Shown here in pieces: positions 8,835-16,697 of a stretch of 49,693 nucleotides of DNA. Under the pieces are notes generated by a model, which saw only the letters and a program-made list of their open reading frames with translations, had not been told where the DNA came from and made no database searches. The DNA is taken from NCBI GenBank assembly GCA_022826505.1, contig JAJDUQ010000256.1:1-49693 (forward strand), written 5' to 3'. The DNA comes from Gammaproteobacteria bacterium. Lineage in GTDB: Bacteria; Pseudomonadota; Gammaproteobacteria; HK1. The first letter of the stretch is position 1, and the number at the start of each line of letters is the position of its first letter. A program made the position numbers and the translations under genes.

Positions 8835-10337
8835 ATGGCAAGCGCAAACGGCACGACACGAATCCAGGGCGCGGAACGCGTCCTCGCCTGGGACGAGGAG
8901 CGCGGGGACCACTGCTACCGATCGAATTGCGACGTGGTGTTCGATGCGTCGGGGATCGTGGCGGTGGAAGGCGGAGGCAGAGACCCCGGCAGCGAATCGC
9001 CCGCGGAAACCGTCGTCGACGGCACCGGGGTAATGGTCATGCCCGGCATGATCAGCACCCACGCGCACCTCAACGGCGGCAGCCTCGCCACCGGCTTCCT
9101 CGAGGAAGTCCTGGATCCGATGTTCCGCCACTCCCCCATGTACACCCGCAAGGGTCCGTTCTGGAACAGCGACGTGGACACCCCCGGACGCGACGGCGGA
9201 CAGTGGTTCGCCGCGGCGATGCGCCACGCGCTCGCCGAGCTGATGGCGAGCGGCGTCACCACCGTGGTGGACATCCAGGGGGTGAGCGACCACGGCGAGC
9301 TGTGGTGCGAGGTGCTGGCCGGAAGCGGCATGCGCGCGTACGTCGCGCCGTCGTTCCAGGAGGCGGTCTGGAAGGTCCGCGACGGTCGGGTCCTCGAGCA
9401 TGAATGGAATGCCGAGCGGGGCCGGCGGGGATTCGAGCTGGCGTGCGCGACGCTCGACCTCGTGCGCCGGCACCCGAGCGGACGGCTCCGCGGCATGGTC
9501 TTCCCGGCGCAGGCCGACACCGTCGGCGAAGGCCTGATGCGCGAGGCGAAGGCGGAGGCCCGCGACCGGGGGCTCGTGTTCCAGACCCACTGCGCCCAGA
9601 GCGTCCCGGAGTTCCGGACCATGGTCGCCCGCACCGGAGTCACGCCGGTGCGATGGATGGCCGACATCGGCGTGCTCGACGACTCCACCATCCTCGGCCA
9701 CGCCATCTACCTCGACCACCACAGCGCCCTCGCCTGGCACGGCCGCGAGGATCTGGCGATCCTGGCCGACCACGAAGTGTCGGTCGCCCACTGCCCCATC
9801 ACGTTCTCGCGCTGGGGGACGGCCCTGGAGGACTTCGCGCGCTACCGGGATGCGGGGGTGGACCTCGCGATGGGCAACGACACCGGGCCACACAACATGC
9901 TGGAGGAGATCCGCTGCGCGTTCACCCTCGGCCGCATCCGGTCGCATGCCCCCGCGGAGCTTTCGATGAGCGACGTGTTTCGCGCCGCCACCACCGGCGG
10001 GGCGCAGGCGCTCGGCCGGAGCGACATCGGCCGGATCGCGCCCGGCGCCCGGGCGGACCTGGTGCTGATCGACCTCACCCACCCCGCGATGCGCCCGGGT
10101 ATCGACCCGCTGCGCTCGCTGGTGTTCACCGCGGCGGACCGGGCGGTACGCGACGTCTACGTGGACGGCCGGCTCGTCTACGCCGACCACCGGCCGGTCG
10201 GATTCGACGCGCCGGCCGCAAGCGCGGCGTTGACCGAGGCGCTCGCCATGAAGATCGCCGAAATTTCGGCGCTGGACGGTGTGCCGCCAATGGACGAGAT
10301 CGCCACGATGTCGTTTCCGGAGCACGAAGCGGCGTGA
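8835..10337 (+). CDS. Amidohydrolase of the chlorohydrolase/cytosine-deaminase type
   Basis: 500 residues from ATG at 8835, chosen because GGAGG lies eight bases upstream. An in-frame ATG at 8814 lacks such a site. The fold is a metal-dependent TIM-barrel hydrolase. It has the first metal pair H76/H78 in MPGMISTHAHL, then QTHC, GHAIYLDHH and the aspartate of AMGNDTG, in family order. It ends with the small beta domain (GARADLVLIDL, YVDGRLVY). Such enzymes hydrolyse C-N or C-Cl bonds in purines, pyrimidines, triazines or cyclic amides. Given the hydantoinases and amidases nearby, a nitrogen-heterocycle or amide substrate is likely, but none can be named. A VOC protein gene follows by 92 bases on the same strand. 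Confidence 0.9.
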   Translation: MASANGTTRIQGAERVLAWDEERGDHCYRSNCDVVFDASGIVAVEGGGRDPGSESPAETVVDGTGVMVMPGMISTHAHLNGGSLATGFLEEVLDPMFRHSPMYTRKGPFWNSDVDTPGRDGGQWFAAAMRHALAELMASGVTTVVDIQGVSDHGELWCEVLAGSGMRAYVAPSFQEAVWKVRDGRVLEHEWNAERGRRGFELACATLDLVRRHPSGRLRGMVFPAQADTVGEGLMREAKAEARDRGLVFQTHCAQSVPEFRTMVARTGVTPVRWMADIGVLDDSTILGHAIYLDHHSALAWHGREDLAILADHEVSVAHCPITFSRWGTALEDFARYRDAGVDLAMGNDTGPHNMLEEIRCAFTLGRIRSHAPAELSMSDVFRAATTGGAQALGRSDIGRIAPGARADLVLIDLTHPAMRPGIDPLRSLVFTAADRAVRDVYVDGRLVYADHRPVGFDAPAASAALTEALAMKIAEISALDGVPPMDEIATMSFPEHEAA

Positions 10338-10429
10338 CGCGGGTTACACTCGCGCCGCCGCCGGGAGCGCCACATCGGCATCCGTGAGCGGCTGGCAAGC
10401 CTGCGAGGCGAAAAGGAGGGAGCGAACCC

Positions 10430-10912
10430 ATGGCCGGATTCAACGTACTGGCGACCAATCACACGAGCTTCACGGTGTCGAACCTCGACCGGACCGTGGC
10501 GTTCTTCCGCGACGCGCTCGGGTTCGAAGTCACCTCCAAGGCCCCGCGCGACCCTGCCGCGATCCAGCGCATCACCGGAGTCGAGGGCTGCGAGGTCATG
10601 ATCGCCTACGTGCGGGGACCCGGGCACAGCATCGAGCTCATCGAGTATCTCGCCCCGGCAGACCGCGGGAAGGTGGAGTCGAGGCCGTGCGACATCGGCT
10701 TCACCCATGTGGCCTACGACGTGGACGATCTGGATGCCGCCATCGCGGCCGCGGCAGAGCACGGGTTCTCGGCCCGCGGCTCGGTCTACCGCGTCGACCA
10801 GGGACCGAACACCGGCGCGAGGGTCGTGTATCTCGTGAACGCGGACGGCATCACGGTGGAGTTCATCGAACCGCCCGTCGAACGCCGCACCGGAGACGGA
10901 CGATCAGGGTGA
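10430..10912 (+). CDS. VOC (glyoxalase/bleomycin-resistance fold) family protein
   Basis: 160 residues with ribosome site AGGAGG just upstream of ATG 10430. It starts with NHTSFTVSNLDRTVAFFRDA, the classic first beta-alpha unit of a vicinal-oxygen-chelate domain. A second unit follows (IGFTHVAYDVDDLDAAIAAA), then the metal-ligand strand ending ADGITVEFIE. The first histidine (in NHTSF), the histidine of FTHVAY and the glutamate of VEFIE are likely metal ligands. Members are lyases, epimerases or dioxygenases. The catalysed reaction is unknown. It probably shares a transcript with the upstream amidohydrolase and the metallophosphoesterase that begins 58 bases downstream. Confidence 0.87.
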   Translation: MAGFNVLATNHTSFTVSNLDRTVAFFRDALGFEVTSKAPRDPAAIQRITGVEGCEVMIAYVRGPGHSIELIEYLAPADRGKVESRPCDIGFTHVAYDVDDLDAAIAAAAEHGFSARGSVYRVDQGPNTGARVVYLVNADGITVEFIEPPVERRTGDGRSG

Positions 10913-10970
10913 GTGGGAGGCGCTCCGACGCAGACGACACGACATCCCGGACAATCCCCGAGAACCGTAC

Positions 10971-13055
10971 ATGCACGACCCAACCCCCGTGGCGGCGAAT
11001 GGAAGCCCGCTCCTCACCTTCGTCGTCGTCGCCGACACCCACGTCAACGAAGACGAGCGCACGTCCACGTCGCCGTACGAAGCCAATCACCTCTCCAACC
11101 CCCGGGCGCGCCAGGTGTTCACCGAGATTGCGGCCATGCGCCCGGTCCCGCGCTTCGTCGTGCACCTCGGCGACATCGTCCATCCGATGCCGTCGCTGCC
11201 GGAATTCCATGATGCGGTGGCGCACTTCAAGACCATCACCTCCCGGCTCCCGATGCCCCTGCACGTCATTCCCGGCAATCACGACGTCGGCGACAAGACC
11301 GTCGACTGGATGCCGGCCGAGCAGGTCTGCGACGACTATCTCGATCTCTACCGGGACGCGTTCGGGGCCGACTTTCACGCGTTCGACGAGGCCGGGGTAC
11401 GCTTCGTCATGCTGAACTCGCTGCTGCTGAACTCGGAACTCGCGGACGAGGCGCGCCAGCGCGCGTGGCTCGAGGAGCAGATCGACACCGCGGGCGGCCT
11501 GCGGGTGTTCCTGTTCATGCACTATCCGCCGTACCTCTACCGCCCGGACGAGGCCGGCAACTACGACAACGTCGACGAGCCGGCCCGGTCCTGGCTGCTC
11601 GAACAAATCGCGAAACCGGCGGTCGAGGCGGTGTTCGCGGGACACGTGCACAACTTCTGGTACGACCGCCCCGGCGGAGCCGAGATGTACCTGCTCCCGT
11701 CCACCTCGTTCATCCGCCACGACTTCTCCCAGCTCTGCTCCGTGGCGCCGGGCTCCGATACCCAATTCGGGCGCGACGATTCCGCGAAGTGCGGCTGGTT
11801 CCGGGTCGACGTGTACGCGGACGGTCATGTCGCTTACGCGGTGCGAAGCCACGGCCGGGAGTGCGCCCCCGACGAGACTCCGTCCGCACGCCCGCGCCGT
11901 CATCTCTCCCATCCGAAGACGTCGAGCTTCGACAACGCCGGCGTCGAGCTCCGCCACCCCTGGACCGAGGCGATGCGGATCTCGGCCACCGGCGGAGTGG
12001 AGGAGTTCGGCCGCAAGACGGCCCGCAACGACTACCCCCTGCTCGCGCTGTGGGAAATGGGCGTGCGGTTGTGCAAGGTACCCGACGTCGACGTGCGTGA
12101 GCGCGAGTCGCGCGAGCGGATGCGGCTGATGGCCCGGATTGGACACCGTTACGTGGTGACCGTCATCGGCCCACCACGCGAGTCGCTGATCGAGGCGGCG
12201 GGCACGGACGCCGGGGTGTTCGCGTACGAGGCGAACATGACCCTGGAGCGCTTCGAACGCGGCGCCGAGGGGTTGCGGCGGGCGCGCGAAACGAGCGGCG
12301 CCGAGGTCTTCTTCGCGAAGATCCTCTCCGATCAGGAGGCCCGAATCAGCGGCAGGACGTTCACCCACTTCGTGAAGTCCGGCTTCACGGTGGCTGAACT
12401 CGCGCGTCATCGCGACCTGATTGCCGGCGCCGTGGACCGCGGCGTAGTCGACGGCATCACGGTCCGGCTTGCCGTCGACGAGCCGTTGCCGTGCGCGGCC
12501 CGCCGGATTCGCGAGTTCAGTAAGCAGACCGGCGCTCGGGCCCTCGTGTCGCTCAAGCTGTCGGGGCCGAGCGTCGCCACCGCCCGCACCAACGACCGCG
12601 AGACCGCGGCAAGGGCCGCGCAGGCGATGGTCCTCTCGCGCTGCGGGTCCGACATCCTCTACGTGTTCGACACCTTCATGGACGTCGATCGGGGGTACTA
12701 CCCGCGCAACGCGTTCATCGACCGCCGGTTCAACCCGAGACCGGCAGCGGGAGTGTTCACCGCTCTGGCGTCGCTGTTTCCGGGGTGGGAACCGTTCATG
12801 CCGATTGACGGAGCAAGCGACGAAGTCGTGGACTTCGAGCACGCGGGCGCACGGTATCGGCTGGTGTGCGCGCGGCGGGATGCGGCTTGCGCCGCGCTCG
12901 CGTCACTGACGCCCGAGGCAATCGTCCACGATTTGTGCACCGGCGATGAGGTGACGGTAGCGGAGCTGCGTTCGGGGAAACCCCACGGCCCGGCGGCCGA
13001 TGTGGATGAGCCGCACATCCTGCTGCTGCGAAATGAAGTACCAATCAACGACTGA
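10971..13055 (+). CDS. Metallophosphoesterase fused to an unassigned C-terminal barrel-like domain
   Basis: 694 residues. The first 290 form a calcineurin-like phosphoesterase with the full metal motif series: VADTH (D22, H24), HLGDIVH, PGNHD, FMHYPP and FAGHVHN. There is no signal peptide. Residues from about 330 to 640 form a second domain with alternating helices and strands. It includes FGRKTARNDYPLLALWEMGV, VFAYEANMTLERF, FTHFVKSGFTVAEL and DILYVFDTFMDVDRGYY and looks like a TIM barrel of glycoside-hydrolase style. It contains acidic residues in places that could be catalytic, but I cannot match it to a named family. The gene follows the VOC gene and is convergent with the TIGR02466 gene. 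A phosphodiester or nucleotide substrate is possible; the fusion is the unusual part. Confidence 0.8.
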   Translation: MHDPTPVAANGSPLLTFVVVADTHVNEDERTSTSPYEANHLSNPRARQVFTEIAAMRPVPRFVVHLGDIVHPMPSLPEFHDAVAHFKTITSRLPMPLHVIPGNHDVGDKTVDWMPAEQVCDDYLDLYRDAFGADFHAFDEAGVRFVMLNSLLLNSELADEARQRAWLEEQIDTAGGLRVFLFMHYPPYLYRPDEAGNYDNVDEPARSWLLEQIAKPAVEAVFAGHVHNFWYDRPGGAEMYLLPSTSFIRHDFSQLCSVAPGSDTQFGRDDSAKCGWFRVDVYADGHVAYAVRSHGRECAPDETPSARPRRHLSHPKTSSFDNAGVELRHPWTEAMRISATGGVEEFGRKTARNDYPLLALWEMGVRLCKVPDVDVRERESRERMRLMARIGHRYVVTVIGPPRESLIEAAGTDAGVFAYEANMTLERFERGAEGLRRARETSGAEVFFAKILSDQEARISGRTFTHFVKSGFTVAELARHRDLIAGAVDRGVVDGITVRLAVDEPLPCAARRIREFSKQTGARALVSLKLSGPSVATARTNDRETAARAAQAMVLSRCGSDILYVFDTFMDVDRGYYPRNAFIDRRFNPRPAAGVFTALASLFPGWEPFMPIDGASDEVVDFEHAGARYRLVCARRDAACAALASLTPEAIVHDLCTGDEVTVAELRSGKPHGPAADVDEPHILLLRNEVPIND

Positions 13056-13071
13056 TTTCAATCAAATCGGT
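13051..13071. terminator. Possible bidirectional hairpin between convergent genes
   Basis: ACTGATTT at 13051-13058 and AAATCGGT at 13064-13071 can pair over eight bases with one G-U pair and a five-base loop. It overlaps the stop of the plus-strand phosphoesterase gene and lies ten bases from the stop of the minus-strand oxygenase gene. It is AT-richer than its surroundings, as expected for a shared terminator, but has no long T-run. Confidence 0.35.
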
Positions 13072-13080
13072 AGTTCTCTG

Positions 13081-13875
13081 TCATCTCGCCAGCAGGTCCG
13101 CCCGCACCACCTCGTTTGATGGCGCATCGGCCGGATCGATGCCCCGACGTCGCTGCCGGAAGTTGAAGCTGACACTGATTCGCTCGTCGGCGAGGGCGCC
13201 CTCCTGTGCTCCCTCCGCATGGACGTCCCCTGTCGTGCCGTCGCGGGCACCGGCTTGCGCCTCGGTCGCACCCGAACCCGCGCGGGCCATGTTCGGATGC
13301 GTGGAGTGGACGAGCCAGGCGGGAAAGGCGACGAGCCGGCCGGCCACCGGCTGGTAGTAGGCCTCCGCCCAGGTATGCGCGGAGCGACGCCTCGAGTCGA
13401 AGTACGGCGTGATCACGTGCGCCTGGGGGCGCGGATCGGTCAGGCAGAGCAGGCCGCAGTCGTCCGGCGTGCGCACGTAGTAGACCCCGCTCCACAGCGC
13501 ATGCGGATGGGTGTGGTGGCGATTGAACGCACCGCGCGGATTGACGTTCGCCCACATCGAGTCGCACACCGGCTCCCAGGCGTCGTCGTAGCCCTGGTCG
13601 GTGAACACGCCGTGGATCAGCTCGAAAATTTCCGTGGTGAGCTCCGTGAACTCCAGGCGCAGGTGCATGTCGGTCGGGCTATGCCACCCTCCGAGCTGAG
13701 GCACGTTCGAGCGGAACGTCCCGCCCGGGTCACGCTCTCGCCATGCGCGGATGTCCGCGACGAGGCGCACGTTGAGCTCCTCCGCCCGTGCGAGATCGGT
13801 GCGGTAGACCGGCGTCGGGAAGAAGTAGTCCCGCGCCATGCGCTTTGCGCGTTCGGGGGCTGTGTCGTCGGTCAT
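13081..13875 (-). CDS. TIGR02466-family putative 2-oxoglutarate/Fe(II) oxygenase
   Basis: 264 residues from ATG 13875; the frame is open to an ATG at 13977, and neither start has a clear ribosome site. The family start FFPTPVYRTDL is present. The double-stranded beta-helix core contains NRHHTHPHALWSGVYYVRTP with candidate iron ligands, LVAFPAWLVHSTHPN with the distal histidine, and ERISVSFNF with the arginine expected to hold 2-oxoglutarate. An insertion of about 30 residues rich in Ala, Gly, Glu and Asp (13189-13278) separates the distal histidine from that arginine; family members normally have only a few residues there. The substrate is unknown. The gene is convergent with the phosphoesterase gene and divergent from oligopeptidase B. 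Confidence 0.82.
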   Translation of the reverse strand: MTDDTAPERAKRMARDYFFPTPVYRTDLARAEELNVRLVADIRAWRERDPGGTFRSNVPQLGGWHSPTDMHLRLEFTELTTEIFELIHGVFTDQGYDDAWEPVCDSMWANVNPRGAFNRHHTHPHALWSGVYYVRTPDDCGLLCLTDPRPQAHVITPYFDSRRRSAHTWAEAYYQPVAGRLVAFPAWLVHSTHPNMARAGSGATEAQAGARDGTTGDVHAEGAQEGALADERISVSFNFRQRRRGIDPADAPSNEVVRADLLAR

Positions 13876-14124
13876 CGATTGCGTCGAGCGTGGCGTCGCA
13901 AGTTCCGATGCATCGCCTCGGTGGCGGGCGATACGGGTCATCACCAATAATGGCACTTCGTCGTCCGGACTCGCCATGCCCGACGCATGGTCGTGGCCAT
14001 CGAATCAGGCATGGCCCCGTGGACGAGCCATGCCTCGCCGATGCTTCGCCTGCCCATTGAAGAACTCGGTCCCCGCATCCGGTCAAGGGAACATGACGAA
14101 TCCTCAAGCAAGGAAATCCTCCAA

Positions 14125-16401
14125 ATGCCCCCGACTCCTCCCGTAGCACTCCGCAAGCCGACCATGTTTCCGCCCTTGCACGGACGCCGCCGAACCGACG
14201 ACTACGCGTGGCTCAAGGACGACAATTGGCAGCGGGTGATGCGCGACCCGGCCGTGCTGCGCGCGGACATCCGCGAGTATCTGGAAGCCGAGAACGCATA
14301 CAAGGAAGCGGTGCTCGCGCCCACGGAGGTGCTGCGCGCCACGCTCTTCGACGAATTCCGCGGTCGCATCAAGGAGGACGATTCGAGCGTCCCGGCGAAG
14401 GACGGCGCGTGGGAGTACTACCACCGCTACCGTGAGGGGGGGCAGCATCCGGTGGTGTGCCGGCGTCCGGCCGGTGACGCCGCCCGCGCCGCCGCGCCCG
14501 CCAGCGCAGACGACCTTGCGGATCACGCCGGGAGCGGTCTCCCCGCCAGCGCCGACCACACCTGCGGCCAAGCCGCAGGCAATCCCTCCGCCACCGGAAG
14601 CCGGAACCGTGACCCGACGGAACACGCGGCGTGCCATGCCGTCGCCGGACCCACGACCGCCGGCTCCGCGAGCGAGCAGATCCTCCTCGACGGCGACGCC
14701 GAGGCCGAGGGCAGGAGCTACTACCGCATCGGCGGTCGAGGCCACGCCTTCGACCATCGGAGGTTCGCCTGGACCGTCGACGAGAACGGTTCGGAGTTCT
14801 TCACCCTGAAGGTGAAGGATCTCGAAACAGGGCAGGAACTCGGCGACACCGTCGAGCGGTGCTCGGGCGGGTTCGTCTGGGCCGGGGATCACCAGACGCT
14901 CTTCTACACCGTGCTCGACGACCACCACCGTCCCTGCAAGGTGCTCCGTCATCGCGTCGGCACCGACCCCGCCGACGACGTCCTCGTCTACGAAGAGCGG
15001 GACGCGGGGTTCTTCCTCAACGCCGGGCTGACCGAGTCCCGCCGGTTCGTGGTGATCGACGCGCACGACCACGTCACGAGCGAGGTGCGGCTCGTCGACG
15101 CGGCGCGGCCCGACTCGGCGCCGGTGCTGGTCGCGCGGCGCGACCCGATGACCGAGTACGACGTCTCGCATCACGGGGACCGGCTCATCATCCTCACCAA
15201 CGCCGACGGCGCCGAGGACTTCAGGATTGTCGAGGCTCCGGTCGCATCGCCCGGACGCGAGCACTGGGTCGATCTCGTGCCGCATCGCCCCGGAGTCCTG
15301 ATCGCCGGTTTTGAGGTGTACGCCCGATGGCTGGTGCGGCTGGAGCGCGAGAACGCCCTGCCCCGCATCGTGGTGCGTGACCTCGAAAGCGGCGAGGAGC
15401 ACGCCATTGCATTCGAGGAAGAGGCGTACAGCCTGGGGCTCGCCGGCAGCTACGAGTACGACACCGACATCCTGCGGTTCACCTACTCCTCGATGACCAC
15501 CCCCGAGCACGTCTACGACTACGACATGCGCATCCGCGACCGCGTGGTGCGCAAGGTGCAGGAGGTACCGAGCGGCCACGACCCCGCGGACTACGTCACC
15601 CGCCGCATCATGGCCGCGTCGCACGACGGCGAGCTCGTACCGGTCTCGGTGCTGCACCGAAAGGACACCGCCATCGACGGCTCCGCCCCCCTGCTGCTCT
15701 ACGGGTACGGCTCCTACGGAATGTCCATGCCGGCGTCGTTCGGCACCACGCGCCTGAGCCTCGTCGACCGCGGCTTCGTCTACGCCATCGCCCATGTGCG
15801 CGGCGGCACCGAGCGCGGCTACGGCTGGTACACCGACGGCAAGCTCGCGAAGAAGACCAACACCTTCCACGACTTCATCGCGGCCGCCCACGCGCTCGCC
15901 GATCGGGATTTCACCCGCCGCGGCCGCATCGCCATTCACGGCGGCAGCGCCGGGGGCCTGCTGGTCGGGGCGAGCACGAACATGGCGCCGGAGCTGTTCC
16001 ACGCGGTCATCGCCGAAGTGCCGTTCGTCGACGTGCTCAACACCATCTGCGACGACACCCTGCCGCTCACCCCGCCGGAGTGGCCGGAATGGGGCAATCC
16101 GATCGAGAGCGAGGCCGCGTACGACTGCATCGCCGCCTACAGCCCCTACGACAACGTCGAAGCGAAGGCATACCCGCACATCATCGCTACCGCCGGTCTC
16201 ACCGACCCTCGCGTCACCTACTGGGAACCCGCAAAGTGGGTGGCGAAGCTGCGCGCGACGAAGACCGACGAACGCCTGCTCGTGCTGCACACCAACATGG
16301 AGGCGGGGCACGGTGGAGCGGCGGGACGGTTCGACCGGCTGAAGGAGACGGCGCTCGTCTACGCGTTCGTGCTCCACGTGTTCGGCATGGGAGACGAGTG
16401 A
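14125..16401 (+). CDS. Oligopeptidase B-type serine peptidase (S9A) with an internal insertion
   Basis: 758 residues from ATG 14125, with an AAGGAA site upstream. The N-terminus, LRKPTMFPPLHGRRRTDDYAWLKD, begins the beta-propeller. The C-terminal alpha/beta hydrolase holds the nucleophile in HGGSAGGLLVG, the aspartate in TAGLTDPRVTYWEP and the histidine in MEAGHGG. These enzymes cut short peptides after basic residues in the cytoplasm or periplasm; no signal peptide is seen here. Family length is near 690 residues. The excess is explained by about 67 additional residues (116-182) between PVVCRRP and EQILLDG, in the first propeller blade. The insertion keeps the frame and contains a strong inverted repeat, described separately. 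A very long open frame on the opposite strand is a high-GC shadow. Confidence 0.92.
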   Translation: MPPTPPVALRKPTMFPPLHGRRRTDDYAWLKDDNWQRVMRDPAVLRADIREYLEAENAYKEAVLAPTEVLRATLFDEFRGRIKEDDSSVPAKDGAWEYYHRYREGGQHPVVCRRPAGDAARAAAPASADDLADHAGSGLPASADHTCGQAAGNPSATGSRNRDPTEHAACHAVAGPTTAGSASEQILLDGDAEAEGRSYYRIGGRGHAFDHRRFAWTVDENGSEFFTLKVKDLETGQELGDTVERCSGGFVWAGDHQTLFYTVLDDHHRPCKVLRHRVGTDPADDVLVYEERDAGFFLNAGLTESRRFVVIDAHDHVTSEVRLVDAARPDSAPVLVARRDPMTEYDVSHHGDRLIILTNADGAEDFRIVEAPVASPGREHWVDLVPHRPGVLIAGFEVYARWLVRLERENALPRIVVRDLESGEEHAIAFEEEAYSLGLAGSYEYDTDILRFTYSSMTTPEHVYDYDMRIRDRVVRKVQEVPSGHDPADYVTRRIMAASHDGELVPVSVLHRKDTAIDGSAPLLLYGYGSYGMSMPASFGTTRLSLVDRGFVYAIAHVRGGTERGYGWYTDGKLAKKTNTFHDFIAAAHALADRDFTRRGRIAIHGGSAGGLLVGASTNMAPELFHAVIAEVPFVDVLNTICDDTLPLTPPEWPEWGNPIESEAAYDCIAAYSPYDNVEAKAYPHIIATAGLTDPRVTYWEPAKWVAKLRATKTDERLLVLHTNMEAGHGGAAGRFDRLKETALVYAFVLHVFGMGDE
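14470..14670. repeat. In-frame insertion with palindrome inside oligopeptidase B
   Basis: This stretch encodes low-complexity Ala/Gly/Asp/Thr-rich sequence with no counterpart in oligopeptidase B as I know the family. It contains a perfect inverted repeat, CCTGCGGC at 14561-14568 and GCCGCAGG at 14572-14579, with a three-base loop. In another forward frame the same DNA would encode a proline-rich linker. The borders are approximate, set by where family sequence stops and resumes. A palindromic element inserted in frame is the best explanation; a lineage-specific loop is the alternative. Confidence 0.5.
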
Positions 16402-16697
16402 CGGAAGATTCCGATCCCGCTCCTCGGAGGACTTCTCGGGCTGTTGCGAAACCCAGGCGCCGAGCCGCCCGCTCGCGACGTGCGAGCCGATCGGCACGCT
16501 GCGTCCCATGAAGCGGGCGACTGCCGGGATCGGCCGGGTGCGCAAATCGAGAGACGACGAGCCCGACATGGGGACGGAATTCGGGCCTCGGGCGTCATCG
16601 GCTCGGGCCTGCGGATTCGACTGTGACGCCACAGGCCGCGTAGTGGCCCGCCGGACGAACTCGTGCCCTCGATTCGCGAGCCCACGAACCCGCGCGG
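16402..16697. other. Convergent intergenic region, no gene seen
   Basis: Between the stops of oligopeptidase B and hydantoinase B. It holds a perfect six-base stem (GCTCGC 16471-16476, GCGAGC 16482-16487, five-base loop) and a short TCCTC-GAGGA stem near 16425, neither with a T-tract. Open frames on both strands have no recognisable family. It could be decayed coding sequence or a dispersed repeat. Confidence 0.4.

Noticed and set aside
10863-12842. Long minus-strand frame opposite the metallophosphoesterase
   Set aside because: The opposite strand carries complete phosphoesterase motifs; this frame has none.
14432-14809. Proline-rich open frame in another forward frame across the oligopeptidase B insertion
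   Set aside because: It has no start signal and no homology; the proline bias comes from the GC-rich insertion read in a different frame.
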